Of a stretch of 64,000 bases of DNA, positions 44,001-52,195 are shown in pieces. Within the stretch, counting starts at the first letter, position 1, and each line of letters starts with the position of its first letter. The notes under the pieces were generated by a model. The model was given only the letters and a program-made list of their open reading frames with translations, searched no databases and was not told the origin of the DNA. The position numbers and the translations under genes were made by a program. This DNA comes from JAVBKE01 sp031554215 (GTDB lineage Bacteria; Bacillota; Bacilli; JARBTR01), in contig JAVBKF010000119.1 in assembly GCA_031554215.1 (NCBI GenBank), positions 1 to 64,000 on the forward strand. Direction: 5' to 3'.

Positions 44001-46386
44001 TTTTGGTACAATCACTTCTGAAAAGGCAACTGGTTATACATGGTGGCGAAATAGCCGTGAGTGCAAACTAACGCCGTGGTCAAACGACCCAACCCTTGAT
44101 ACACCTGGGGAGCGCCTAGAACTCATTGACCATGCTAGTGGCCAGACTTGGCGAATCGGAGCAGGTGATGTAGCATGCCAAGTCACTTACGGTAGGGGTA
44201 CATCGGTTTATACACAATCAAACCAGCAATTAAGCCAAGAAATGACTGTTTTTGTCCCAATAGATGATCCAATCAAAATCATTCGACTTCGGGTAAAAAA
44301 TGATGCAGAAACTGCACGTAAACTATCCGTTACGTATGCTGCTGATTGGGTGCTAGGTGTAAATCCGCCCGGCAATATGTCCTTTGTTGTCACAGACTGG
44401 GATGAAGCTAGTCAAACTGTGTTTGCTAAGAATCATTTCCAAGATCATTTCCGTTCTGCTACTGCATTTCTTAAAGTAGTCGATGATTCGGGGCAGGTCA
44501 CAGAGGTAGGCGCATCATCTCTCAGTGATCAGGCTGAGAAAATGGGTTCATCGCTACCGGACTGTAACGATGCAGCTCAGCAAAACGCGAAGCAGGGGGA
44601 CATAGCAATGCATCGCGGTGCTGATTCAAGTGATGAGCAAGTGGCTGACGCACAGCCTACAGCAGCTGAGCAGATGGAACCACAAGGCAGTAACCGTGGT
44701 AGCAAAGTAGCAACGACATTTACACTTGATGCTGGCGGGCAAAAAGACATTTATATTCTACTTGGCTGTACCAATGCAAAACATGTTGCTAAAGAACTTG
44801 TGACAAAATATACGGACCCTAGCCGCTGTGAATCTGCTTTTGTAGCACTACAGGCATTTTGGGAAAAGCTACTTGGACAGATAACAGTGAAGACCCCGAG
44901 CAAAGAAATGAATGTGATGCTCAATAATTGGCTCATGTATCAAACGCTTGGTTGCCGGATGTGGGCACGAACTGCTTTCTACCAGGCGGGTGGGGCTTAT
45001 GGTTTCCGTGATCAATTGCAAGATTCGCTTGCGCTCCTGCATGTTCGTCCAGATTTGACGCGTGCACAAATTATCCTTCATGCTTCGCATCAATATATTG
45101 AAGGGGATGTCCAGCATTGGTGGCATGAGGAGACTGCACACGGTATCCGGACGCGGTTTTCCGATGATTTACACTGGCTACCGTATGCGGTACTTCGCTA
45201 CCTTGAACATACGGGTGATAGGACGATCTTGGAGGAAACTGCACCGTATTTAGAGAGTGCACCCCTTGAACCAGACAACCATGAACGGTATGAACCGACT
45301 GTAGTTTCAGAAGAAGTAGGCACGATTTACGAGCACTGTGTTCGTGCGCTAGAACGCGGAATGACGATGGGTGAACATGGACTACCGCTTATGGGCATCG
45401 GTGACTGGAATGATGGGATGAGCCGGATTGGTGCTGAGGGACGCGGCGAAAGTGTTTGGCTTGGTTGGTTCTACGGTAGCATTTTGCAGCAGTTTGCGAA
45501 TGTGTGTGAGCACCATGGTGATAAAGCCCGAGCCGAGCGGTACCGCTCCACTGTGAAAGAATTAGAAAACCACTTGAATATTCATGCTTGGGATGGTGCT
45601 TGGTTCAGACGTGCTTTCCATGATCAAGGGGTTTGGCTTGGTGCTGAGGATAATAGTGAGTGCCGAATTGATGCTATTGCCCAATCTTGGTCAGTGCTAT
45701 CGGGACTCGGTGCAGAGAATAAAACGCGAAAGGCGATGGCTTCATTTGATCGTGAGCTCGTTGACAGACGGCTGGGGCTCGCGAAGATTCTTACACCAGG
45801 CTTTGACAAAATGGACCCAAGTCCGGGCTATATTCAAGGATACCCACCAGGTATTCGTGAAAACGGTGGGCAGTACTCACACGGTGTCGTTTGGAGTATA
45901 CTTGCTTGGACAAAGCTAGGCGAAGGCGATAAAGCCTTTGAATTGTTCAATATGATGAATCCGATTAACCATGCGAAAACCAGTGAAGAAGTCCTGCAAT
46001 ACCGTGGTGAACCTTATGTAATGGCAGCGGATGTTTACACTTCGCTACCACACGAAGGTCAATCGGGCTGGACTTGGTATACAGGCGCATCTGGATGGAT
46101 GTATCAAGCGGGGATTGAAGGGATTCTAGGTCTTACGAGGCGCGCTGATAAACTGCATATAAAACCATGCATTCCAGCGAGCTGGCCAGAATATGAGATG
46201 ACCTATCGTTTTGGTGAAAGCATTTACCATTTCACAGTGAAAAACAAATCAGGAACCGCAGGAGATGTGCAAAAGCTGGTAATTGATGGTGTCGATGCAC
46301 AGGTTACAAATGTGAATTCACCACTTGGTGTTGCACTTGAACTGAGTGACGATGGAGCGACACATGAGATTGAAGTGGAATTGTGA
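38011..46386 (+). CDS. Cyclic beta-1,2-glucan synthase-like giant membrane enzyme
   Basis: This 2791-residue protein has the domain order of Brucella/Rhizobium Cgs/NdvB. An N-terminal domain (1-385) and membrane helices (about 390-437) precede a GT84 glycosyltransferase with DxD in ITLDADTEL (611-613) and RMHRW (755-759), then further helices (800-960). A glucoamylase-like domain follows with SGYYGFDFQMNYQYYAFGVP (from about 1253). The C-terminal half has GH94-type N-domains and a catalytic region with GIGDWNDGMS (about 2463-2472) and YPPGIRENGGQYSHGVVW. In the family the enzyme primes, elongates and cyclises beta-1,2-glucan, with the GH94 part trimming chain length. Two hydrophilic inserts (about 1870-1955 and 2165-2240) are rich in Ala/Ser/Glu/Gln. 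Without a Gram-negative periplasm, the product location is open. Confidence 0.9.
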   Translation: MTYFIENLREDARKLALTRISGKKKLSVRLFLTDFNQDMASLHQFADTLQENPASCGQLAENWLLDNGEFIDEQAFEVSTNLSNALLDRLPCLDSGALRIQSIVSGYLTCVDGVISDESLIAYINAYQEISALTIAEIRTIPLVLRAALIHRFAEMMQELRVRKEICHDVDQFMAQLDTQALSSAVINEALDRAGQKVPLSGAWIVHLISHLREFADDNEMVNEWLSCRFENQGDLNKIVSYEHDLQSSYQMVAGNLITSLRKNERRAWDDIFSNISVIDRIFHDEPTSVYREMDQESRNQLLNKVELLGQKLYVPERLIAERVVQLASDEVTNEKMRKRMPRSYSRQTFIAYYLCEDKGVKILARSLKNCCNPKAPAPNLTPKSEKNYFIYLTGFTVVFALMFTLWLSYGKTHLIAEWLLIISAACFLAGEWMVTWLHTSIELTVKPEPLLRYDFANGIPDDAKTLVTIPVIWSTNEEVSETAERLELHYLSCRDDHIYFALLGDFVDSDQEGMTEKDRHLYAFAKETIAQLNAKYPKENGHFFHLFQRMRSHNERDGIFMGWERKRGKLIEFVEMIHGKQDTHFQQGELSSANELPSYLHDIRYIITLDADTELPMGNAHRMIASMHLPFNRPRLNAKCSRVIEGYAMMQPRVAVSLESSRQSKLTSFWTDAGLDPYAFAAADPYQDAVGHGIFTGKGIFEIETFGLLLSNRFPDNQILSHDLLEGSFLRAGFLSDIELIDAHPNKFSAYQKRMHRWVRGDWQLVKWLFPTVRNRANQKEKTELAAISRWQIIENLRRSLLPIAYYLLLVIAIFVFSGMTGIWLSLIFLSMSLPILKQISSMFEGGRMSKGFVNTVLQVLINFWILPFQAAVVVHAVSVSLYRQLISKKHLLEWTSSSHIEKMQHRSDQRTLEGITGGYTLIILFSVLTFIYQPFIPFVFCLALCLFWALAPLGMRYLDRPTPQEELTIADEDRAILLSLAEDIWRFYEEFADEENHWLPPDNVQFDPDKGAANRTSPTNIGYLFTAILAAEQFGFISITDVVQKIERVLQTLKQMQKWNGHLFNWYDTISLTPLAPRYVSTVDSGNFVASLMATKQGLDVLRETKAEEATAERLALLSEALEQLISATNFRALYNEKAKLFVLGYNDVASRHDDILYDLLASEARQTSFVAIALGQVPVSHWMALGRSTKRLGNHMALLSWSGTMFEYLMPWQLLRTFAGTVWESTYKGIVGQQIDYAHAQGVPFGISESGYYGFDFQMNYQYYAFGVPDTGFKRGLGDELVLAPYATIMALPFALEAGLRDLGRMAKLGARGKYGFFEAIDFTKKRMPEDEDYMIVKSCMAHHQGMSLLTLVNLLHQNKMVELFHRDMRVRSAELLLKERIPTKASKIHEHVSHEEKKQTQKKAQHHYKRRYESAEMPVDVNIHSNGRLTSLVTTQGAGFLQFDGVAITRWREQSPLSWGNFLYIRDVDSGETCSPTFEPCQKPARKMSTQFALGHSSFSQESDSLQTTMEICISPEADVEFRKFTITNLHHEERALELTTFAELALAPMQADEAHQAFSKLFIETDYDVGHNCLLARKRPRHQQENGLWAYHTMALISNEQSATEVERRQMEHETDRHWFIGRGYSGGHPRGLLEPLKGTTGAVVDPAFIMRKSLNLRPNETATLIILTGATDSRAAALEAVQKYTDADQVEAAFRLSWTRGQIELRHFRLTQQEIATFQQLVGKVLFTNHTSEERRQAIVANKLGQKSLWSIGISGDRPIVLIRIPDTSSLTLVKKLLTCHEYLRNMGLRYSFVFLNETEEGYQQDVQNMLNRLVEKAVEGEQSDAGRIHVVTAKLLDPAVKTLLVAMARITFEANGPSLKSQLHIGRKNPSKYRMKSCTANASARKEAVLANQTEAGFGVPDPKAKPGGRGYYHEGVAVSEAKPFATQTKIAAMSESQDEASETVHNGKDELLFYNGYGGFTADGTAYKMILSKERQLPLPWINVLANPYFGTITSEKATGYTWWRNSRECKLTPWSNDPTLDTPGERLELIDHASGQTWRIGAGDVACQVTYGRGTSVYTQSNQQLSQEMTVFVPIDDPIKIIRLRVKNDAETARKLSVTYAADWVLGVNPPGNMSFVVTDWDEASQTVFAKNHFQDHFRSATAFLKVVDDSGQVTEVGASSLSDQAEKMGSSLPDCNDAAQQNAKQGDIAMHRGADSSDEQVADAQPTAAEQMEPQGSNRGSKVATTFTLDAGGQKDIYILLGCTNAKHVAKELVTKYTDPSRCESAFVALQAFWEKLLGQITVKTPSKEMNVMLNNWLMYQTLGCRMWARTAFYQAGGAYGFRDQLQDSLALLHVRPDLTRAQIILHASHQYIEGDVQHWWHEETAHGIRTRFSDDLHWLPYAVLRYLEHTGDRTILEETAPYLESAPLEPDNHERYEPTVVSEEVGTIYEHCVRALERGMTMGEHGLPLMGIGDWNDGMSRIGAEGRGESVWLGWFYGSILQQFANVCEHHGDKARAERYRSTVKELENHLNIHAWDGAWFRRAFHDQGVWLGAEDNSECRIDAIAQSWSVLSGLGAENKTRKAMASFDRELVDRRLGLAKILTPGFDKMDPSPGYIQGYPPGIRENGGQYSHGVVWSILAWTKLGEGDKAFELFNMMNPINHAKTSEEVLQYRGEPYVMAADVYTSLPHEGQSGWTWYTGASGWMYQAGIEGILGLTRRADKLHIKPCIPASWPEYEMTYRFGESIYHFTVKNKSGTAGDVQKLVIDGVDAQVTNVNSPLGVALELSDDGATHEIEVEL

Positions 46387-46536
46387 TTTAGGTTGAAAGT
46401 GCTTGATTAAAGTTGAGAGCAGGTTTTTGATTATCATTTGAGATGACGATGCTGAAACGTTTTGTGAAACGCGTTCTTATTGCATGTTCAATCATCGGCT
46501 CATGGTCTGAAGGATTTTTGCCGAAAAAAGGCGCAA

Positions 46537-46580
46537 AGGACAAGGGAGGCTTATCGCTAGCTCCCTTGTCCTATTGTTTT
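46537..46580 (+). terminator. Terminator after the glucan synthase gene
   Basis: A 12-bp perfect stem (AGGACAAGGGAG / CTCCCTTGTCCT) with a 12-nt loop, then TATTGTTTTA. Confidence 0.75.
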
Positions 46581-46850
46581 ATGACTCGTTTTGATGTCCA
46601 GTGAAACTCACTCCAGTCTAATACAGGCAGTTTGTTCCGGCAGGCGTGTTCAAATTGTGAGACTCCCTGTAAGCAACGATTGTCAACTACTAATCGCAGG
46701 CCTCACGCTCGTATCGAGGATGGTAAAGATATTGATTTCTAGTCCATGAATGATAGGTTGCATCGAACCATTATTTACAGTACGTGTTCCGCCGTATCTA
46801 CGGTGTAGAGTTTGCTTTTTCTCCTAAGGTGTTCATACCATGTCTTGTTA
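46577..46850 (-). pseudogene. Decayed gene fragment, unidentified
   Basis: On the minus strand protein-like pieces follow each other in different frames: WYEHLRRKSKLYTVDTAEHV, NNGSMQPIIHGLEINIFTIL, and FEHACRNKLPVLDWSEFHW. Stops and shifts separate them. The pieces look like one soluble protein of at least 90 residues, but I cannot assign a family. The remaining 285 bases to livK show nothing clear. Confidence 0.35.
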
Positions 46851-47135
46851 ACCATCATCAATTCCCCATTAGAAAAGGTGGAAATTCTGACTAGTCTATT
46901 TTAATAACGCATCAATAAATCACTCGTTTCTATGTCATAAGAACCGACTTCTAGATTTGACCACGGCTTAACATGAATTGAAGGTAGAGAGAGCATGTTT
47001 ATCAATTGCGCCTTTGGTTTGTCAGACGATGTGCCTTGTCCATATTTTTCATTCTATTCTGATTTATCTTCCGTGAAAGATTCTATTTTTTCCGACAATG
47101 AATAAGATGAAATATCATAGTCAAGGGGGACAAAG

Positions 47136-48311
47136 ATGAAGAAATTTTATATCTTATTAACTGTTGTAGCATTGGTGGGCAGTTTGCTAGCTGGCTGTGG
47201 ATCAAATGGGTCTGGGGGTTCAGACTTAAAGGAAATTAAGATTGCGACACAGAGCCCGTTGTCAGGTGGTAGTGCAACACTCGGTGAGGCCATTAAACTC
47301 GGTGCAGAACTCAATTTATCAGAACAAAAAGCAGCATTCAAAGAGCTTGGTTACTCATTGAAACTTGTTCCTTACGATGATCAAGGAGATCCTAAAAAAG
47401 GTGTTTCCAATGCACAAACACTCGGTGCTGATAAGTCAATTGTAGCCCTTGTTGGTCATCTTAATTCAGGTGTGGCAATTCCTTCATCGAAAGTGTATGA
47501 GCAATATGGATTAGCAATGGTATCCCCTGCTAATACGGCAGTGGATGTAACAGAAAGAGGACTGAAAACAGTTAACCGTATCGTAGCACGCGACGATTTG
47601 CAAGGACCGGCTGGCGCGAAATATGCAATCAACGAACTAGGTGCTAAGAAGATTTTCATCATTCAAGATAAGACAGCTTATGGCTCGGGGCTTGCAGATG
47701 CATTCAAGGCTGCTGCAGAGAAAGCAGGTGCTGAAGTTGTTGGTTTTGAAGGGATTACTGTCGGGGAGAAAGATTTCAATGGTGTGCTAAACCTCGTGGC
47801 CAACCAGAAACCGGATGCATTATTCTTTGCTGGTTTATATTCAGAAGGTGGACTCATTATTAAACAAGCACGTGAAAAAGGCATTGATATCCCAATTCTC
47901 GGTGCAGATGGGATGGATTCGTCAACGCTCGTTGAAATTGCAGGTGATGCTGTGAAAAATACATATATCACTTCTGTTGCAGGCGATGCAGCCGCATCCA
48001 AAAAAGGCACTGCGTTTGTTGAAAATTATAAGAAAAAATTTGGTAAAAACGTAGAATCATTCTCAGTGTATGGCTATGATTCGATGGGTGTTGTCTTAGA
48101 TGGTCTTAAAAGAGCGATTAAAGCCAATGATGGAAAGTTACCAAAGAGAGATGTGATTGCAGCAGCTATCCGTGCAACCAAAGATTATCAGGGTGCATTA
48201 ACGCAAGTTTCGTTTGATAGCAAAGGGGATAATGAAAACGCGAAGGTATTTATTTATAAATTTAGCGAAGCGAAATACCCAGCAGACATGGTGTCAGAAG
48301 TGACGAAGTAG
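47136..48311 (+). CDS. livK: Branched-chain amino acid ABC transporter binding lipoprotein
   Basis: This 391-residue lipoprotein has a signal peptide with lipobox LLAGCG (Cys about 21) and a Peripla_BP_6 / Leu-Ile-Val-binding domain with IKIATQSPLSGGSATLGEAI, SPANTAVDVTERG, and QDKTAYGSGLADAFKAAAEK. It captures Leu/Ile/Val outside the membrane for the LivHMGF permease. It stands alone, 5 kb upstream of livHMGF in the same direction, with six unrelated genes between. GGGGGA precedes the ATG and a hairpin terminator follows. Confidence 0.94.
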   Translation: MKKFYILLTVVALVGSLLAGCGSNGSGGSDLKEIKIATQSPLSGGSATLGEAIKLGAELNLSEQKAAFKELGYSLKLVPYDDQGDPKKGVSNAQTLGADKSIVALVGHLNSGVAIPSSKVYEQYGLAMVSPANTAVDVTERGLKTVNRIVARDDLQGPAGAKYAINELGAKKIFIIQDKTAYGSGLADAFKAAAEKAGAEVVGFEGITVGEKDFNGVLNLVANQKPDALFFAGLYSEGGLIIKQAREKGIDIPILGADGMDSSTLVEIAGDAVKNTYITSVAGDAAASKKGTAFVENYKKKFGKNVESFSVYGYDSMGVVLDGLKRAIKANDGKLPKRDVIAAAIRATKDYQGALTQVSFDSKGDNENAKVFIYKFSEAKYPADMVSEVTK

Positions 48312-48356
48312 TCTTGCCCTGCAGTGATACATTAATCAAACACCAAACACCAAACA

Positions 48357-48408
48357 CGCAATGTCTCCCTGCTGATTCATCAGCAGAGAGGGGCATTGCG
48401 TTTTATCA
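48357..48408. terminator. Terminator between livK and the convergent HAAS gene
   Basis: Imperfect long hairpin (CGCAATG...CTGCTGAT / ATCAGCAG...CATTGCG) followed by TTTTAT. It is preceded by three AAACAC units. Confidence 0.7.
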
Positions 48409-48423
48409 ATTTAACAAGGTTTT

Positions 48424-49443
48424 TTAGCGCTTGCTGGTTATTTCAGCTGTGAAGTGATTTTCCCTCACAGTGCGTTTCGCTTTCACAAAACCCATGACAG
48501 TGTCGATAATTGCAATGATGAAAATAACCAAAATCGTGATGATCCGCGCTGATGCAAATCCGTCTTTCACAGACCTCAGTGAGATATCTAGTAAATCAGC
48601 TAAGTATTGCATAAAATCCGCTTCAACCAACGATTGGTCTAGTAACATCATTGTCGCAAGGATGCAAAAGTAGAGATTCTGGATTGTGTTGACAATGGCG
48701 ATTTGCTGGTTCCAAGTGCCCTTAATCAGTTTCATTATATTCATCGCTAAATAAAGTGCAATATATAGCATCATAAAGGGCAAATACTGATTGTAGCGGT
48801 CTGCATTGAATAAGGCCGGGATTGGTTCAGCCGTTGTATAAAAAAACCTAAAATTGGGCGTGAAGAAGATCAAGAAAGAAAAAATAAGCGTAAAGACAAT
48901 GCTGACAATCGGCTCATACTTTGGAATTTGTTGCTGTGGTATAGCTGGTAAAGTGCCTGGGTCCCAAGTGGTAGGAATCGCCTTGCCATGCTTCGCTTCG
49001 TAATAGACAACTTTCTCAATAATGATAAAGACGACAGCAACGATAGCGGCACTGAGAAAACCTGATAAGACTGTTGTGCCATAAATGTCAAAGAAATGCC
49101 CGAAAACAAAACTCAGTGTAGGTGTTGATTCAGCTGAAAGTGTGACAGCAATGATTTTTCCTACCGCAACGACGGACATCGTGATGATGACCACTAGCTT
49201 CACAGTTGCAAGGAAGCTATGATAATACGTTGGACCGATTAAATATTGATGATCACTATGGTAGGCTTTCGCAAGTTCTTCTGGTTTTCCGAGGCTAGTC
49301 AAGACTGCCTTAATAGCTGCTGTTGAGGCAGAGGGAGGCAACATATCCTCAATGTTTGCTCTTAATTCATTGGTCACCTCAATCCGTGATTTTTTTGGTA
49401 AGTGCTTAACGACTGCATAGATGTAGCGTTCAACTAAATCCAT
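48424..49443 (-). CDS. HAAS-domain membrane protein paired with PadR
   Basis: This 339-residue protein has an N-terminal HAAS/DUF1700-like helical domain (about 1-65, with LVERYIYAVVKHLPKKSRIE) and about 7-8 membrane helices. HAAS domains are known to partner with PadR-family regulators, and here the gene starts 13 nt after a PadR gene. AGGAGGTG precedes the ATG. The membrane part has no recognised transport motif. The role is probably as effector or sensor of an envelope response. Confidence 0.85.
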   Translation of the reverse strand: MDLVERYIYAVVKHLPKKSRIEVTNELRANIEDMLPPSASTAAIKAVLTSLGKPEELAKAYHSDHQYLIGPTYYHSFLATVKLVVIITMSVVAVGKIIAVTLSAESTPTLSFVFGHFFDIYGTTVLSGFLSAAIVAVVFIIIEKVVYYEAKHGKAIPTTWDPGTLPAIPQQQIPKYEPIVSIVFTLIFSFLIFFTPNFRFFYTTAEPIPALFNADRYNQYLPFMMLYIALYLAMNIMKLIKGTWNQQIAIVNTIQNLYFCILATMMLLDQSLVEADFMQYLADLLDISLRSVKDGFASARIITILVIFIIAIIDTVMGFVKAKRTVRENHFTAEITSKR

Positions 49444-49456
49444 TTCTGTACACCTC

Positions 49457-49786
49457 CTATATAAATTGCGCCATCTGATTCACGACGTTCTTCCATTCTA
49501 GCTTCAACTGATGATAAATCCGTTTTCCCATCAAGCTCATTTGATAATATTTTCGTGGTCTTGTTTCGGTTGTGTCCCACTCACTAACGAGAAGTCCTTG
49601 CTTTTCAAGGCGCCGAAGCAATGGATAGAGTGTTCCAGCTTCGATACCTGCATGTTTTTCCTCAAGTAGTTGCAATAGGGAGTAGCCGTATTGTGGTGAA
49701 GTCAGTTGACTCAGTACAACTAAAGTGATTGTGCCGCGCTTCAGTTCAACGAGAATGGTCGCCAACAGCTCTTCCTCTTGTGCCAT
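49457..49786 (-). CDS. PadR-family transcriptional regulator
   Basis: This protein of about 109 residues has the PadR winged helix, with TLVVLSQLTSPQYGYSLLQL, GTLYPLLRRLEKQGLL and RKYYQMSLMG. Three ATG codons in tandem (49792, 49789, 49786) follow GGGGGGA; the third has the best spacing. PadR proteins repress envelope or efflux genes and respond to lipophilic drugs or envelope stress. It is co-transcribed with the HAAS membrane protein, its usual partner. Confidence 0.9.
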   Translation of the reverse strand: MAQEEELLATILVELKRGTITLVVLSQLTSPQYGYSLLQLLEEKHAGIEAGTLYPLLRRLEKQGLLVSEWDTTETRPRKYYQMSLMGKRIYHQLKLEWKNVVNQMAQFI

Positions 49787-50035
49787 CATCATTCCCCCCA
49801 CTCAGTCTCAATAAATTTGTTTCGACACCTCATACTATAGTGTATGTAATACAGTATGTCAAATAAGTAGTAGGAATTACTTGTGGCAAGTGGGTGAAAA
49901 CGACAATGTAGTCGTCCTGTTAGGTTAGCGAGTCAATGACGAAGCTAAGTGATATGGGCAATAATACCTGAAGATAGGGTATTTTACCGTGCCATGTATG
50001 TAGTATAATCATCTAAGGAAAGAAGGTGTACAGGT

Positions 50036-50938
50036 ATGGAAATGATACCTGCCAAACATATAGTGATAAAGACCAAGAGCCCAGCTGGATGGTTTGGTGT
50101 GAATGAGTCCATGAATATTTATCGTGGGTGTTCGCATGGCTGTATTTACTGTGACAGTCGTAGTGACTGCTATCAAAATCCGAATTTCGATACAGTGAAG
50201 GTGAAGGAAGATGCACTGCGGGTGATTCATGATGATTTACAGCGTAAAAAGGTGAAAGGGATTGTCGGAACGGGCGCGATGAGTGATCCTTATAATCCAG
50301 TTGAAAAGCACCTACGGCTTACCCGGCAAGCACTGGAACTACTGAACAGGTTTCGGTTCGGCGTGGCGATTGATACGAAAAGCCCCCTTGTTACACGTGA
50401 TGTCGATGTTCTGCGGGCGATCATGGCGCACTCACCAGTGATTGTTAAAATGACAGTGACAACTGCTGATGATGATTTATGCCGACAATTGGAACCGTAT
50501 GTAGCAGCAACTTCAGAGCGGTTTGCAGCACTGAAAACACTCTCTGATAGCGGGATTTTCTGTGGTGTGCTGATGATGCCGATTCTACCGTTTATCAATG
50601 ATTCAGAAGAGAACATCGTAGGCATACTACAACAAGCAAAGGCCGCGGGTGCCAAGTTTGTGTACCCAGCAATGGGCATGACGCTCCGCTCTGGCAACAG
50701 AGAGTACTACTATCAGAAGTTAGAGGAACGATTTCCTGGGCTCAAACAGCAATACATTCAGGTATATGGCAATAGATATAATTGTTCAAGCCTGCATGCA
50801 AAGAAGCTATGGTCTGTGTTCTTATCAACATGCAACGAGCTAGGTTTGCTCTATAACATGACTGATATCATTACAGCCTATCAAAGTGGATATCGAACGG
50901 AACAACTGAGCCTATTCGGTGATGAATTGGAATGGTAG
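50036..50938 (+). CDS. Radical SAM protein of the spore photoproduct lyase-like family
   Basis: This 300-residue protein has the [4Fe-4S]/SAM motif CxxxCxxC in YRGCSHGCIYCDSRSDC and a SPL-like core with GTGAMSDPYNPVEKHLRLTR and AIDTKSPLVTRDVDVL. Many SPL-family members are not true spore photoproduct lyases, and this one is shorter than B. subtilis SplB (342), so the substrate is open. The downstream gene encodes an alkyltransferase-like protein, which suggests a DNA repair pairing. AAGAAGGTG precedes the ATG. Confidence 0.88.
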   Translation: MEMIPAKHIVIKTKSPAGWFGVNESMNIYRGCSHGCIYCDSRSDCYQNPNFDTVKVKEDALRVIHDDLQRKKVKGIVGTGAMSDPYNPVEKHLRLTRQALELLNRFRFGVAIDTKSPLVTRDVDVLRAIMAHSPVIVKMTVTTADDDLCRQLEPYVAATSERFAALKTLSDSGIFCGVLMMPILPFINDSEENIVGILQQAKAAGAKFVYPAMGMTLRSGNREYYYQKLEERFPGLKQQYIQVYGNRYNCSSLHAKKLWSVFLSTCNELGLLYNMTDIITAYQSGYRTEQLSLFGDELEW

Positions 50939-50988
50939 ACTTCCTGCAATTGGACCCGATAGCGATTATTTCATTTAAGGAGTAGCGT

Positions 50989-51300
50989 ATGAAGGATGTA
51001 GATAGAAAAGAATTTTATCAAAAAGTATACCACTTAGTTGGGAAAGTACCAGCGGGATATGTCCTAACCTATGGGACGATTGCCTTCCTTTGCGAGAGAC
51101 CACAAAATTCCCGTATGGTTGGAAAAGCAATGACAGTGGTACCGAATGATGTTCCAGCCCACCGTGTGGTGAATCATGCCGGGAGGACAGTACCTGGGTG
51201 GGATGAACAGCGGTTGCTGCTTGAAGATGAGGGTGTCACTTTTAAGGAAAATGGTCATGTCGATCTAAAGAAACATATTTGGAGGCAAGCCACAATATGA
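50989..51300 (+). CDS. Alkyltransferase-like protein (ATL), catalytic Cys replaced by Ala
   Basis: This 103-residue protein has the MGMT/Ada C-terminal DNA-binding fold, with TYGTIAFLCERPQNSRMVGK and VPAHRVVNHAGRTVPGWDEQ. The methyl-accepting Cys of PCHRV is Ala57 (PAHR). Such ATL proteins bind O6-alkylguanine and hand the lesion to nucleotide excision repair instead of removing the alkyl group. It lies 50 nt after the radical SAM gene, same strand, with its own AAGGAG. Confidence 0.92.
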   Translation: MKDVDRKEFYQKVYHLVGKVPAGYVLTYGTIAFLCERPQNSRMVGKAMTVVPNDVPAHRVVNHAGRTVPGWDEQRLLLEDEGVTFKENGHVDLKKHIWRQATI

Positions 51301-51421
51301 TGTGGCGTTTTTATAGAGTGGGGGTCATTAAATGCTTTGACTTGCATGATTTTTTTCTGTATCATTAGCCATGTGTAGCACTGGTTTTGATTAAAAGTAA
51401 ATTGATTGGAGGAATTATCCA

Positions 51422-51736
51422 ATGCCGAAAGAAGATTTTGAGCTTCAAGTGTTGACGTTACTAACAGAATTTAAAAAAGAATTAACAGGATTTAAAGAAG
51501 AACTAACAGGAATAAAAAAAGATGTTGCTGAACTCACAGATAAAGTTTCCTTATTAATGATGAATGACGAGCGTCATCGGGAAGACCTTGATGAAATTAA
51601 GCTGAATTTGTATAAAACGAAACATGAGCCAAATGAAATTTCTCAATTATTAAAAGTTCATGGCAATATACTCCAGCGCAATACCTACGATATTGAGGTA
51701 CTTAAAACAAAAGAATCAGAAAAGATCCCAGTCTAA
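51422..51736 (+). CDS. Small coiled-coil protein, unknown function
   Basis: This 104-residue charged, helical protein has imperfect heptads and a short internal repeat (KKELTGFKEELTGIKKDVAE). It has no signal peptide or membrane helix. GGAGG precedes the ATG. Similar short coiled-coil proteins occur in Bacilli with no assigned role. Confidence 0.65.
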   Translation: MPKEDFELQVLTLLTEFKKELTGFKEELTGIKKDVAELTDKVSLLMMNDERHREDLDEIKLNLYKTKHEPNEISQLLKVHGNILQRNTYDIEVLKTKESEKIPV

Positions 51737-52195
51737 TTTTCTTCTATTTTATCGGGCAAGAAACCGTATATACAGGATTTGAATTTTGAAAATCATTTGC
51801 TATAACCCTTTACTACCCCCGTATTTCTCTGCTTCACAGTATCTAATCTTATCCTTTTAACATTGCAAAAGATTCTCTACTCGGGAAGTACTCCTTAATC
51901 TGATAATTTCTATGTAATTAACACTAAAAATCAGTCAACGCCGGCTGACCCACGTTTCCAATCAAAATTTATTACGATGAACGATGGAGAGGTTAAGAAG
52001 TTTAGAAAAATATTAAAGAGGAGATGTTCCAAAATTCAGTTTGATTTTGTGAAATTTGGCGCATTTGATTTGTATACCTAAAGCTGATAAAAAATTGTTT
52101 TAATGATGCTTGTATTTGGATGTGAAAGCATAAAGTAGAGAAGTGCTGGAGGTAAGACCAGCACTGAAAGAAGTTTCCTTAAAGCGGGGGGACCA
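51737..52195. other. Intergenic, one hairpin
   Basis: AT-rich, without a gene. A hairpin AGTGCTGG / CCAGCACT at 52142-52165 lies just after the exonuclease gene (minus strand) but has no T run, so termination is doubtful. Confidence 0.4.

Noticed and set aside
48340..48360. CRISPR-like short repeats (three AAACAC units)
   Set aside because: Only about 7-bp units without spacers and no cas genes in the window.
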